DNA of 64,000 bases from Acridotheres tristis (GCA_037013685.1 CM072896.1:9365444-9429443), one strand, 5' to 3'. Counted from the stretch's first letter, positions 12,283-26,536 are shown. Numbers and translations: made by a program. The notes: generated by a model not told the origin, from the sequence alone.

Positions 12283-14882
12283 CGCTGTCTGGAAGACTGC
12301 AAAGTTTTTCACTCAAAGGAGATGAAAGAGGAATGAACAAACCCACCACAGCATGACAAAAACATGAAAATATAGAAGAATGTCAGTCCTGAAGGTCATT
12401 CCTTTAGCATTCACCAACTGCCTATGTACCATATGTGCATATCAACACACCAAAGAGAGCCCACCATCCTGTTGCAGAGAGCTGGAGGTGGTTTATACAG
12501 CCAATAATTGTGGAATTGTAGACTTCCCATTTAGAAAAGTGACACACTGTAGTCTAAGCATACAGTCTGAGCAGAATCTGAAAAAATGTATAGCAACTCC
12601 TGCTCTGGATTTATTACAAAATTTGATTGCAATAATCCAGAACTAGAAAATTCACATCCTAGTCTTCAAGCACTTTCTTTGTGGGATATGTTTGGATCTG
12701 AGACCTTTTCAGCAACTTCAGGCATGTAGTCCAAGCTTTGGCTTTAGAGTCCAAGTGCCCCTGGAATTCGTGACACCATCAGGACGAGTCCATCATTCCC
12801 AAGCAGTTACATAAAACTGACTATTGCTACCAAAAGGCAGTGTTGTATTATTCCCAAATAAAATGAATTGGAACTATCCTGTCTTAAAATCTTATTCAGC
12901 TTTCTGGACAGTGGGATTTTGGCAATCAACAGCCTATCCAAAGGTACTGGGTGCTGCCCTGCTCACATGAGCACCTACCTTGCTGGTCTGAGAACTCACA
13001 TCTCCAGGTGGGAGCTCTGATGGCTGAGGTGCTGTAGTTCTCCCAGGAACAGGAGCACATCCAGCCAGCACAAGCAGGTATCACATTGCAGCTGTGACAG
13101 CACAGAAGTTGACAGGGTGCAAGAGCCCTTGCTGAGGGTCCAAGAGAGTCCCACGTTAGCAGAATCCCAGGGATCCCTGTGTGCCCTGGAATACAGCCCT
13201 GTCATCACCCCCAGACAGTTTAGAGCAGCTTTGCTCCATCCTCACAGCTGCCATTGCATCATTAGCCACAGGAGAGACACACCCCAAAAAACAAACCTCA
13301 AGTGAAAAGCCACTCCAAGCCTCACGTTCCCAAAGACATTGCTCAGGACGTTTCAGCCAGAATGCAAATGAACAAGCCCCTGAATGAGAAGGCAGGACCC
13401 CAGTGCTGCTGTGACAGCTCTGCAGTGAGGGGCTGGCATTGCAGGGCTGTGTGGAGCAGGGCAGGAAGGGCAGCAGAGGGATCAGCCGTCCACATTTTGC
13501 TCCCGGAATGACACTGTGCAACAGGTATTTAGGGAAAGCAAGACCTATTGACAAAATCCTCCAGGCCTGTGAATTACACACTGCAGGGACTCTCAGCATA
13601 GACCCTTCTAAAAGCTGCTCACATAAAACCTGCCTGCAGGAGCAGGAAAAAGAGGAGAATCAGGACACTCCCCTGGGCGAACCACTGGGTGAGATCAGTG
13701 GTATTTTTCTCCCATAAAACTGATTTGAAAAGATAATCAGGCCCTAATCTAACATAATGGTTTCACTAGAAAGGTGAGGAGTTGCAATCTCACCAATTGA
13801 TTGTTGGAAAGAGACTGAACCTCTAGCCCTTTCAGCCTACAGCCAAAATCAAATGAAACTGATTTTAAGAACACTTCAGATTTCAGCCAGCACAAGATTT
13901 TACATTTGGGTGCTATCCAGTACTTAAATTTTTCACAAGAAATCCACATTGTCAGATATAGACAAGCAACTCTGTATTTTTCTATTTATTCTTCCAGCAA
14001 TGTGTCAGTCAATTTGCAGAGCTAATTTCTAAATAGGATAAAACATTTTTTGCCTCTCAATAAAAATGAGTGACTTCAGCAGAACATTCAAAGGCAAAAT
14101 TCCTCTTCCCTCTCCTCTTTCTGTCCTGGTGAATGGCAGCAGAGGGAGAGCAGAATAACAAGATCCAGAATTAAACATGTTGCCAATTGAGTGAAAAAAT
14201 CCATTCTTTGACAGTAACAAAATGATCTATCATACCTCATGCCTAAACTACAGAAGAAGACAACATCCTTTTGGTCAGTCTCAGTTATTAAAAGTATTTG
14301 CTTCAAGCCAGAAAAAGCTGGCTAAAACACTCTGAAAAAGAATAAAGCAACTTACAGGAGAAATGAAATACAATATCTCATTGTGCAATACAAAACAAAG
14401 GCTTTGACTACAGCTTTATGCATTTGCCAATTCAATTATGTGGATGGTGATCCTGCAAACATACAAAAAGGGCAAATATCAACTTAAAAGCCCAGAAGAA
14501 GCTTTGCTCTCCTCTCACTTGCATTTTTTTGCCCTTCTGAGGCAGGATGAATTCATATTACGTGGGTATTACAAAGGCTGTGTACCTTTCTTTTCCTTCT
14601 CCACAGCTGTAGAAGTTGTTCCTTCTCCTAGTTCTGTCTTTAAGGAAGAAGTCTCCCAGACTCTAGACATCTAGTCAGGGTACAGGGAAGTTTTTTCAAA
14701 CATAGCCATGCAGAGGAACAGATCTCTTTCAAGAAGTTTTCAGCCCTGCACCATCACTCAATACAGCTCATGGTGTTCAGTGTAAAAAATGTATTCGTTG
14801 TCTTCTCCCTGGGACAACAGAGATTCTGAAGGTTCTTAGAAGCTGCAGCTTTCAGAAAATGAGAAAGTTACTTTGAGTTTAC

Positions 14883-14916
14883 ATCTTGAGGGTGTTTATA
14901 TCTTAAGGGTATTTAT
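14883..14916. repeat. Imperfect tandem repeat, 17 bp x 2
   Basis: The units ATCTTGAGGGTGTTTAT (14883-14899) and ATCTTAAGGGTATTTAT (14900-14916) match at 15 of 17 positions. Both differences are G to A. Confidence 0.9.
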
Positions 14917-17900
14917 ATATCTCTCTAATGTCTCCCATTATCCCCTAAGCTCTTTAGACCCTTAATTCAGACAACTGAGTGACGTTCACTGGCTACCCGC
15001 AAGTGGTGGGTGTCTGCAAAGAGAAACCAGTCACATGACAAAACAATGCAGAGAAATGGTTGCTTCAGAAGCACTGCAATGTTCTTGGTATTTTGCTATT
15101 AATTAGGCATTGAGATTGCAGCCATCTAAGTATTGCATACTGCACAGAAATGAAACAACAACAAGCTGTAAATAAACAAAAAGCACAAGGAAGCAGAAGA
15201 GCCATTCTCAGCTAAAGCTGAGCAGCAAGGCCCAGTGTGTGCTGGGATGAGCAGGTGACTTGGATCCAGGAAAAAAACTTGCACTTGTCCTGCAGCCTGA
15301 GTGAAAGTCATGAGGAGTGGACATGACCATGCCACCAAGGATGTGACAAGAGTCCTTAAAGAATACACAGGACAGAGGGGAATGAGGACAGCCCTCCAGG
15401 CAGGCATTCAGACTGCAGGAGAAAACACAAGCACAGGCCAGGCCAAGGTCAGACTGGGAATGGTGCCACTTGCAAAGAGTTTGTACCTGCCAGCACAGAC
15501 ATAGGGTCAGGGGACAACTCTGCTAAAGAAGATGAATATTGTATCAGCCTGAAAGCAGATGACACATTTAATTTTTTTAAGTTGGCCACTGGTACAAAAG
15601 CCAACAGGTTTCGATTCTGTGAATGAAAAAACACTAGGAGAAGATAGGAAAAAGGCAGTCTTTTTACTGTGAGTCTTAGGTGTATCCTCCATCCGACAGG
15701 GAAACTAAAGGCATCTCATCTCATACCACTGTTGGGAGGCAGGTGGAACATATTTTGGAATAGCACAAGGATTGAAAAATGGCCTAGGAAGTCTGCCACA
15801 GGAACACAGAAATTTTGTGAGTGTACAAGACGGAGCTGAGCTCATACCATAGCAGGGACTGTGTTGCATATAGGCAATACCTTATTAAATAAGGGCCTTG
15901 ATACCCTTGTAAAATCATGGCTCAGGCCTGCTACTTCAGCTAAATACAAGAGGGCTATGGGAAGGTGACTCAGCTGAACTGGAGGTAGAAAAGCAGCAGT
16001 GCAGGACACCATCAAAGCTGTTTTAGTTGTGCACAGTTTTATCAGCTGAGGACTTGGCCTTTCACTCCTGCCTCTGCCATAGTACACAAGTTACTGCTAT
16101 GGATAATACAGCAAAGCTTGGGGTTCTTAGAAAACTCATTCTCTTCACACCAAAATCTTCTGACATGCAGGTAACATGAAGGCAATTCTTCTAAGGATAT
16201 ACAGTAGCACTACAAAACATGGTGCTCATAGAGGCCAAAAGAATACAATTAAAACTCTTAGTACTTGCACAACCCTTAAGCTAAAATACAATTTAATTCC
16301 TACACAATTTATATCTTAATAGGCCACACCTGGGTAACCTCTCAGACACTGCATAGTTTTATCTGCCAGTGCAGCTTGGGTAGTGATTCTGACAGGTATC
16401 AATGCAAGTATAATGGCAGCAACTGAAGCTCTTCACCTCTGGTGCCAGTTCAGCACACACAAACATCCTGCAAGAACATACACACTTGTTGAGATCAATA
16501 GTCATTGTTTATAAGTCACTCGGCTCTGAGTATACCAAGGAAAGGTCCTGGTGAGCCTGGAATCTGTAAATTTTTTTTATTGATGTTGATGATGCATACT
16601 GATGACCTAAATTACAGAAGTTAGAATTGCTTTTAATGGTATTCAAGGGGAATGTTTCCAAAGAGCCCACTGTTGCAAAAACGAATAGTAATTTATGTCT
16701 CTTCCAAAACATTTGCCATTTTAGAGAACTCCAAGCTGCTTCTGTCCAAAGTGCAACAGTTTCTTTTAAGAGAAAAGATCCTGTGTTCAGTGTTAAGCAA
16801 CATCTGGAGTTTCCAAACGTGATCAGCACCTTGCAAGGTCAAGCCCTAATCGTGTTTTTTTGGCATGTTAGGAAATTCACAGCAAGACCAAAGAACCAAA
16901 CTTCTGCCCAGATTTCATTTAGTGTATGTTTGCACTGAAAGCCACACTAAATCCATTAACAAAACAATTTCTTTCTTTACTGCACCTTCTCTTTTGAAAG
17001 CTCCTCAGAAGCCCAGCCACAAAACAAGTGTTCTGTACAAACATGGGACACTGTGGCAATCCCAGCTAAAAGAGACATTTTGTACACGCCTCCAAGAAGA
17101 ATCAAAACAGAGGCCATCATAAGCAAACAGGTGATCACAGATTCAGGTCCTCAGCAATCACCCACTGCTGAGTTTAAGGGGAAAGTGTCATGAGTAGGTG
17201 CTGGATTCCATGGGGTACTACAGGGGGCTTCAAAACTTTATGGAACAAGTAAAGACCTGCATTTTTAACCTAGATCCATGTAATTTAAATCAATATAATT
17301 CATAAGAGATTTAATTCTCCACACTGCTGTAGAAAAACTTCAAGTATAAATACACATTTCAGCAACAGGAATTGCCTTATACTTAGCAAAAGCCACCATT
17401 TGTAACAGTATGAACAAATAATTTCCTGATTTTACATATTCCTAAGAGAGGACCATAATAATCTCTGACTCAGACATGATCCATTACTCCCCAGATTACA
17501 ACTGTTCTTAGCAACAGTGAATGGTACCTGTTTGCTGGAACAGGCCAAACTGACCACGATAATTTATTTAATGTGTAAGGTTCGAGCTCCTCAAGAATAT
17601 ATTTATCAAAGTGAGACTTACTTAAAAACAAAAGCAATTTTTCTTACCTGCTACACTGTTCCCTCCTGTGCTATTCCTATTCCATGAGTATTGTGAAACT
17701 GCTTCTTCTACAGCCAGCACAGCTCACCACTCACCTTGTTGAAAAGTATGCCATGGACATTGCTCCAGTCTCCAGGGTCACACCTCAGGATCTTTTATTT
17801 ATGAACAGTGCCAGCTTCTCCCCTGGGCCAAAGTTTTGGGGGTTTCTGTTTATAGGTTTTATTTAAGCTTTATTCCCATTCTCTTTCTGAAAGCCCTCAA

Positions 17901-18894
17901 AGGCACACATTAAAGTGCAGTGGATGAAGAGATCTGCCTGCTCATATCTCAGAACAGAAAAGAAGATCTCGTGGTCACAGCCCAAAAGGATGGTCTCGTG
18001 CCTGGCTGCCACACTGCACAGCAGCAGTGAGTACCAGCAGGGCTGCTGCCAGAGGGCCCATGAAAGCAATCACATGGAGAGCAACATTTGAAAAGTTGAG
18101 AGGCATACTGACAAAGCTATTCAGAATACGATTAAGCACATTGGGTGATAGACAGTCTTTCTAGCAACATTCCTCTGGCTTTATTTGTATTCTTAAAATT
18201 GCCATGAGCGTCTTTGATCTAAAAAACTGTATCTATACAGCTTTTATCTGTAGGCAATCTAACAGTGTGACATCTAATTTATCTCCACCCCCTTTACATT
18301 CCCATGCAAAAAGGAATGGGATTCCTCTTGTGCTTAGAGGGGAACTGGGTGAGACCCAGGGTAATTCAGAGTCTGAGCACATCCAGCCTGTGACATCCCT
18401 GTGGAGCCAGCAAGTGCCATGGCTCTGAAAAGAGGTGTTTAACCCAAGGGATGTGACCTGCCACAGTCACTCGGTGTCTTGCAGAGACTGTGGCTCCCAT
18501 TCAAAGCATTACAATCTCTATCCCAAAACTGATTCAACCCAAAGAAAGGAAGAGTTGTTACAACAACTCAGATGGTGCCAGGATTGCACAGAAGGTGCCA
18601 ACAAATTCTTTGTTAAGATTATTTTATTTCTATAGCTCAGCAATGCCCACAGTGAGAATACACAGAGACCCACTCTGATTTCATCTACACTACCAAGAGT
18701 CAAAGAAGCAAATTGTCAGTGTAACATAAACTGGGATAACTGCTAACTGTACTAACATGATAATAATTTTATACCCAGGTAGCACATCAAAGGTCCAGCC
18801 AAGACTGAAGCCCTGTCAGCTTGGCATTATACAAACATCACCAGGGACAATCCTTGTCCAGGCATGCTTACAAACCAAACAGACAAAACAGACT

Positions 18895-19008
18895 ATGTGT
18901 AATAGGGAAAACAAAACCACAAGGGAATTAAATGTCTGGCCAAGGGTTACACCAGCCAGTCAATGGCAAAGACAGAAATAGAATCCAAGTTTCTTAGTGC
19001 ACTACTTG
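18895..19008 (-). mobile_element. MIR-like SINE remnant, minus strand
   Basis: The plus strand reads like the reverse complement of the MIR core and 3' side. GGAATTAAATG-TCTGGCCAAGGG-TTACACCAGCCAGTCAATGGCAAAG-ACAGAAATAGAATCC runs parallel to the usual AGGTTAAGTAACTTGCCCAAGGTCACACAG-TAGTCAGTGGCAGAG-CNGGAATAGAACCC. The last block contains the degenerate B-box region of the tRNA-derived head. MIR-type SINEs were active early in amniote history, so bird copies are expected to be few and strongly diverged, as this one is. Both ends are approximate. The upstream A-rich sequence may be the continuation of the GGGGAAACTGAGGCAC part. Confidence 0.68.
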
Positions 19009-22000
19009 TGGCAATGGGAATTATGTGGCCCATCAAGAGCCTGATTAGTCTACAGTATTTGGCAAGGCCTACTGCAAGTCCTTCATTAATATTTAGAGAC
19101 ATCATTTGTTCTTTGCTCTATTTTGCTTTCTTTCTTTCTCCTCAAAATAGAAACTTTTTCTTTGGAGGAAACTGGAAGGATCTCCTTTGTATGAATGGGA
19201 GAAGTAATGACTGCTATGGGATGAAGCAGATGGATAAATAACTCCCCCAAAAACAATAAAGAAAACTTGTTTATTGCAAAATATTATTCCTATCAATGCT
19301 CATAATTGTAACTGTCAGTTACCAAAATTAGGATGGAAGCTACTGTATTTTTAATTGCACACTAAAAGTGTGTAGAGCTAAACAGTGCCTATTAGTCCAT
19401 TCAAACAGATGTTAGATCTAAGTCAACACAGTTTTGAAAAAATAGTCCATATTTAGACTCCACATTTCTTTTTTTAGGCTCTTGCTAGATTCCCAGGTGG
19501 TGGCTTTGGGTAGGGAGGACCATGGATAACAAGCATTGATTTGCCAGCTGAACATAAGACTCCTAGGTTAGAGCCCACCCACATCCACATAACTGCTGTT
19601 AGGGGCCCATATGTGGGGCTTTGAAAAGCACTCACCATCCATTTAAATCTTTCTTCCCACTGGGCTTCTGTAACTCGAGGTTTCAGACCAGCACTGAGCA
19701 ACCACACCTGAAAGGGATCACCAAATGGCACAGAAGCAACAGCATGAGCTCTATACCACTACTTGAGAACATGTCAAATCTCATAGTATTGCTTTCAAAT
19801 ATTATACACATTATCCAAATTAATATCTGACAAGTATTTCCTTTATTTACAGCTAATTTCTTGAATAAACCCATTTGCATTACATAGGAATTGAAAAATC
19901 AGCCCCCTTTCCCCTATATTCTATTAAGTATGTTAAAAAAAACTTCAGCATCTCCTGGTTGCCAGTCATTTACAGTAAATGAGATTTGAATTCCAGACTC
20001 TGGAGTGTAGCCATTTAGGATATGCAGCTTTGCAAAACATTTTCCACAATGAAATATCTGATGATTTGAAGGTACTTCGTATTAGCCTAAAGCAATTTAT
20101 TAGTGCAAACCCCTCTAAACTACTGACATATCTGGTCAAATCAAAACATGATAAATCTGATGATGGGATTATAGTCATTATGCTGTGGTGAGAACTACAT
20201 TTGGAGAAGCTGGTGTTTTTCATATTAGCAGCGTTCCTTACAGTCCAAAAATGAAATTACAAATGCTTTCAAAAAGAAAGAGATGCCAGCTCAATGCACA
20301 GCTTTGGTGCAGTACAGGAGATTTGGAGTAGCATTGTTTGTGTGGAGAAACACAACAAGAAATGTCAATGAGCTATCTTGGAAAAGTACTGACAGAACAT
20401 GATTTGCAGAATTGGGTCCTTTTTAGCTGAAAGTATAAGTGTTACTTCTACAGCTGTGTCTTTATAAACCAAAAGCTCCATGAAGGAAGATCACATTCTG
20501 TCTTTTGTAGAGAGGAGTCCAGAAATACAATTAGTCTGTGAAAATTGAGATATTTCAGATTTGTGCAGCCAACAGCTTCCTGCTATCCAAAACAAAAGAG
20601 TTACACATGCCAGATGATGCAAGGAATTCAAGCTACTGCAAACTGACTGAGCCACAGTAACTGTCTGGATATACTCACCAGTCTACTGCAAGTTTAATTC
20701 AATTGAACTTAGCCTGCTATCAAAGAGGGTTATCCAAATTTTTATTCTCTTGCTACTACTTGAAACACACAGAAATAAATATTGCAACTTGGATGATGCA
20801 TGGTATCTTGTCAATCTTCAGAATCTAAATTTGTTTTTTAGTTCCATTTTTGATCTTCTGTTTATATATAGGTGTCACACATTAACAGCAAGCTGATAGA
20901 AGTCCTGAGTTACGAACTCTCTGGAATTTTGTTTGAAATCCAAATAGGAAATGCAAACAGATTCTACAGTAGCTTCAGCTCATATCTGATGTTTAACAAA
21001 TCTTGTATTTCCCACAGAGCTGAAAGCAAATCCCTTATTACTTGAAAAAACTTAAACACGTTTCACTTTCTCAGAAGCTATCTGTGTTTTATCACTATTT
21101 CTGACATTGCTGCCTTTGCTGGCTAATGCATTCTGTGATGGCACTTTAGAGAAGATTGCTTATTTCATTTTTTTAGGGGTTTCACTCATAAAGATTTGTG
21201 TCTTTCAGAGATGAGGCTGTTCTGATTTACCTGTAAATACCTTTACATCTGTAACAAAACAAGGCCTTCCTTAGTGCAGAGCTCAGGATTACAGTAGGTG
21301 CAGCACAGGATGTGCCTACAGGGAACCCTCGGTGCTTTTTGATCATGCCCATGTTCTCATGCTATCAGAGGCTCAAAAAGAGGCAGTAGCTGAAAATTGA
21401 TCCTTAAGATTGGCATTGCTCTCAATTCTCAACACAGCAGGGCAGGACACCCACAAAGCTGATGTAGAGTATTAAATCTTACCCAGAAATAAATTAAGTG
21501 ATGGACAGAGCATTTCTGGATTGAGTTGATCTCACTGGTAAGAAAGGAAGTTAAAGCCATGGATTGGTTTGAATTCCAGGTCATTTCTTTGTTGGTAGAG
21601 GAGTTCCTGTCCTCTAAGAAATAATCTGCTCCTAAAATGTGTTATTCTGTGTTACCAGTAGAACACCAGAGGTATACATGGTACCATGCAGGCAAGCACG
21701 AGAAGTGGACTGTGGCAGAGGTAACTATAGCTTCAATTAGATTTTAAACAGAATATTGGGAGTGTACAGTAGCAGCAAAAGCAGGAAGAAGAGTTACATT
21801 TCATCAATAATGGGGCAGGACTGAGTTTTGGACTGGATCTCACTGCCCATCATTCTCAGGCCTTACTTATTCTTCTTGAAGATCTGTGAACACTACAGAG
21901 GTAGCCTGTGATTCACACAGCCTGTGACTGCAGTGAGACAGACCCAGCATGGGTGTGGGATAGATACCAGTGAGGGGTGCACTGAGGGCTCACACAGGTT

Positions 22001-25000
22001 TTTACATGGAAACACTTGTGTGCAGAGTACAAGTGTGCCATACCCAAACCTTGAGGCTCCTGCAGCATCTGCACTTTGGTGCTGTAAGTGCTAAGTGCCC
22101 TGGAAAGAGAAATGCTCGATGCCTCTGAGCTCTGCAGTTATCCTTATGAGCTGAATTTCCAGTCTGGCTCAGCCTCTTGCTGGCCCAAAGAAAATGTGGC
22201 AAACAAGTAGTTAAGAACACTCAATGTTAGACTAAAATCCCCAGCTCCACACTGTTTGAACCAGAGCCTTTTCCAAGCTTATAAAGTTTAATCATTCATT
22301 TCACTCAGGACTTGACAGTGTGTTAGGGAAGTTATAAGACCAAAGAAAGGGAGAAGGAAAAATAAGAGCAGAAAACACCTGTCTTTGCAGCTGGTCACCA
22401 GGCAAACCTTTAATGTGCTGCCTGCTGGGAAACAGGGATGGTCTCATGTTACACTGAGGCTTCAGCAAAGGATGGAGTTTACAGAAAGGAATCCTGCAAC
22501 TAAAAGATGTGAGGCTTGGGCTTTAGCCAAAAACAATGGAGAGCAGCATTAAATGAAAAGTTCCATAAGTTCAAATGCATTCAATCACTGAGCAACACAC
22601 TGCTTTGTGGTTTGAAAGAATTTTAAAAAGAAATTTAAATCATCACTGCAGAGCTACCAGTTGTTTCTAATTTTGAAGAACAATCAGTATTTTACCCTTA
22701 ACTACCACCAAATGCTTCCCAGAGTGACCATAGTCCCCCATAAACAGACTGAATGTCTTCATTTAGGAAGAGCAGACCAAGCCTGATAAAAGCCAATATG
22801 CTACTTTGAAAATTGCTTTACTGCCTGAAGCAGAATTTCATCTTTCATAGGCTAAATCGACCCTAATAAGTGGCACCAGTTTTGCTTTAAGTTACATCCT
22901 TAGAAGCTCATTGACTACAATTGAGAAGTCATTGAAGAAGAGTGATTCCAAAAGATTAGTAGAAAAATATACATAATGGTATTAAAGTAGACATTTAGAG
23001 GGTATAATCTCAAGAATAGAAATGTTGTAACAGAAAGCAGTGGCATAAAATAAAAAAAAAAAGAAAAATATAGAAGTTAGACTGAAAACTCTGAAGCAGT
23101 GAAATCTGCATAGGTTTATTTCTGAAGTGAAACAGTGGAAAAGTGAGGACAGGACTGCAAAATACCTAACAAAAAAATAATGATCAAAGCACTACATAAC
23201 CAGGGACTAAAATACACATTAGAAGCCAGAATGCCTTTTTTCCTATAGTCTCAATAATACTGGCTGCTATAAAGGGATAAAGGCATTAACAGGTGCTTAA
23301 GGAGCAGATCAGTAGTGACCTGCATTTTCAGCAGTGACCTCTAATTTCAGTTTCATAGCACGAGACAAAGAAGAATCTCCTTTTCTAAGGGATCTAAAAT
23401 ACCTTAAACTCTGCCTGATTTTGGTAGGAAATGAGAGGACAGTAACCTTCCCTGATGAGACAATGAGAAGGACATATATTGCCTGCAAAATGTTGCTGAG
23501 AAATGAACTATTGGAATTATAATTTCAAATTTCAGGAACATAACATTAAGGATTGATCAAAGAGGTATTTAAATGCTACAATATTTGAAAATTAACTTCT
23601 TGAATGAAGCAGAGTTTGAAAAAATAGTAAATATTTTTGGATCCTATATAGATACATTTTATACTGGCCCTTCAAGTGAGGGATGGGGTTCACATTAACA
23701 AGGGTATTTGATTTGGGGCTTTTTTTATCTTTCATCAAATAACAAACTTTTGGAAAACAAAAGAATCCATAAATTGTATTTCAGCTCTTTGTTCTTAGGT
23801 TCATTACTAGAGATTTAATGATGTAAGATTGCTCTAATCTCTAATTTTATTATTCTATTAAACACATGATAAATAAAAATTTCCTCTAGACATAGAGAGG
23901 GAGTGAAAAATCACCAAAATATTGGAAAAGGATCCAGGTTTTCAGTCAGCTGAAACATCCCTAATTGGCTGGCATGTTTTTCTGCACTTATTACAGTGAA
24001 TGCTGCCATCTGTTTCTTACTTCAAAAGAAATAGTCAAAATGATTAGCAAGCCAACAGAGAAGAAAGTCTTATCATGCATATAGAATATTTTAAAAAGCA
24101 TAGTATCCGCTGGCTCCCTGTGGATAGAATATTTCTAGCCTTGACATGATGATTACTGGTAGAATAATATTCAACGATCTTCCATTTGTCATAATGGGAC
24201 ATGTAGAGATGAGAGAATTTTCATTCCAGGTTTTCTGTTTCCCACTTTAGGATTTGCCTTTTAAGGATCCTGGTAAGGGTTTGTGGTGAGCCAGGCTGTG
24301 CTCTGGATCACAGGTTAGTGGCAGAAGATAATGAAAAGTTTGCCAATGTAAACATCACCTTTAACAGCCCAAAGAGAAACCTACAAACAATAAACAAAGA
24401 GCATGAAGGAAAGCACACACAGTGTTAGGGCATAGAAAAAGACACACAGGAGACAGAATTCCCTTCCACTAGACTGGTAATGTGTCACCAACAGTGCCAT
24501 CGTCCCAGCTGATCAAATATGCATCCCATAGGCTATTTTCCTAATTGTTAAGCATCATAATGAATTGCTGATATTTCAGCACTTTACCATTTAATTTCAT
24601 CAACTGCTGATTAACCTGATGACTCCAAAATTCATGCTTGCAAAACCAGTAATGTTTTTACTGATACCTTGGCTATACATTAATGTAGGCCATTCTCTTC
24701 CTTGAGTGCTTGAAAATGATTCAGTCCATTATGGGAATGCTGTAAAGGCAAAATTCCCTATCAATCTACATGGCCACAATCTGAAAAGCCAGGGAAGGGA
24801 ACTAAAGCAAAGAGGATGTGCAATAAACCATGGTAGCTGCTACAGTCAAGAAATGACAACAGAACAAGTATGAAATACAGGAGCAGATTCACTCCCATGA
24901 AGCCTGTTATGTATGTTTTCACCCTATCAGTGCAGTGGAGAGTAGCAAGATTCATAACTTTTCTCCATCCCATTCTTTTTCTACCCAAAGGAATCCAAAT

Positions 25001-25638
25001 CTGTGTCTGATATTAGGAGAAATAAGAGTTTTTTGCTCTCTGTGTTTCCCTCTGCTCAGGGAACAAAAATAATTTCCAACAAAACTGCTCTTGTATCATC
25101 CATATTTTTTCTTTGCTTCACAAAAACTTTATTAATTCACTTTCATGCTTTGCTTTTTCTTCATATGTCAATGAAAGCACCAATAGTATTTCCTAATTTT
25201 ACAACTGCCTGAGTAACAAGCATGAGACACACAGACCAGGGCTGAGGCACAGTGACCCTTGCCTTCACTCCTGTCTGTAGGACACAGAAAGAAACAGGCA
25301 ATTTTAGAAGGAACAGCATGCCAACATATTTTTTAATACAGAATGTCCAGGCTGTAGAGGCACCTGCTCAGAGATGAATACAGCAAGCAGGCAAAATAAC
25401 AGAAAACAACATGGACAGAGGTAGATGGCAATATAGGGAGGAGAAAACCCCAAGATAACAAACCAGAAAAAATCAAGAGATGATTAACAAGTCATCCATG
25501 AACGTTTGCTATCAGTACCTGTGGACCAACCACAAATCATAAATAAGAAAGAATATACAAACTTCCGACCAGAACAATAACCCTGTCTCAGCCGACAAAT
25601 GTGACTGGAGTTTTTCGTCTACTTTCTTAGAAAAATCT

Positions 25639-25659
25639 AAAAAAAAAAAAAAAAAAAAA
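25639..25659 (+). repeat. Poly(A) run, 21 bp
   Basis: The longest mononucleotide run in the window, 21 A, preceded by AGAAAAATCT and followed by GAAAAG. No retroposon body was recognised on either side. Confidence 0.92.
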
Positions 25660-26033
25660 GAAAAGCAAGGTATCCACATACCCACACACAGAGTGTGGGA
25701 AACAGGAGAATGGCCACGAGCTGATGTGTGATAGCTGCTGGCTCTTGCAAACATGAAAGGGAAACGTGAGAAAGTGCAAGAATAGCAGCACTTACATCAC
25801 ACAGGCAAAAGAGCCGTCTGTGCTATCACACTGGAGGGTTCTACTGTAGCCAGGGATTCAGCACAGTTCTCAGGTAAAGGGACCTTTAGAAATGCAGATA
25901 AGTTCAGGGAGATATGATCCTCTAAAAAGGACATAAAGTAGGGGAATTCAATCAACTCCTCTGTGAGCATTGTGACTACTACACAGACTTGATTTGTTCT
26001 AGAGAACTGTACACTAGGATGTTTCTTAACCTG

Positions 26034-26083
26034 AAAAAAACAAACAAATAAACAAATAAAACAAAACCCAAACAAAACAAAAC
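26034..26083 (+). repeat. A-rich low-complexity tract, (AAAC)/(AAAT)-type
   Basis: About 50 bases consisting almost wholly of A with regularly spaced C or T (AAAC and AAAT units). A degenerate retroposon tail is possible, but no element body is recognised upstream. Confidence 0.85.
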
Positions 26084-26536
26084 CATAGCTTGGATTAAGG
26101 TATATTTTTCTTCTAGAAGTGTCACCATCCTCCTGCCAAAAGGGAACATTTAACTGTTATCAATAGGCAAATCTGAAGTTGGACAGAGCTGCCTAAATCC
26201 ACTTGTCACAAATATGTCTACTGTGTTACCAGGACTGTTTTTTGACAAATGAATTGGAAACCAGCCTATTCACCCTGTATAATAAACATCAAGTGCTGGA
26301 GGGTATTTAACATGCAAAGGGTACACACCACATATTGCCATGCTCACTGCATGACAGCCACCAAGGAAGCTCATTGGACACAAACTCCCCATTCCTCATG
26401 GAAGGGAAGAAATATCATTTAAGGTAATGTGTACAACTGGTCAAATCAGTGCTGACAAATACATTTGCTGACAACTTCAGTCCTTTTTCCAATTACCAGC
26501 TGTTTGCAAACAGACTACTGCTGTGTTTGTTATTGT

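Larger units (their letters stand above)
7881..18894. other. Unique noncoding DNA, no gene recognised
   Basis: The sequence is AT-rich with a few GC-richer patches, mainly about 13000-13690, where a 147-codon minus frame occurs (13156-13599). That frame has no recognisable motif and no CpG island accompanies it. A candidate conserved AT-rich patch lies near 9120-9400. A polypyrimidine tract followed by AG at 14585-14606 resembles a splice acceptor, but no convincing exon follows. The simple repeats are listed separately. Confidence 0.65.
19009..26536. other. Unique noncoding DNA, no gene recognised
   Basis: There is no gene, no CR1 and no LTR pattern. Open frames stay below about 93 codons. 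From about 20230 to 25000 the sequence is especially open-frame-poor and AT-rich. It includes two stretches that look like conserved noncoding elements (about 23815-24150 and 24520-24640). The 3' part holds a 21-bp poly(A) run and an A-rich (AAAC)-type tract. Confidence 0.68.

Noticed and set aside
13156..13599. 147-codon minus-strand open frame
   Set aside because: It lies in a GC-richer patch where stops are rarer, shows no domain or motif, and has comparable overlapping frames on the other strand. It is best explained as chance.
14585..14606. Polypyrimidine tract plus AG as a splice acceptor
   Set aside because: The following frame ends within about 66 bases, no donor is seen and the protein is unrecognisable.
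17217..17232. CTCF-like word around CAGGGGGC
   Set aside because: It matches only part of the CTCF core. A similar word in the plus-strand CR1 (about 58620) is simply CR1 sequence.
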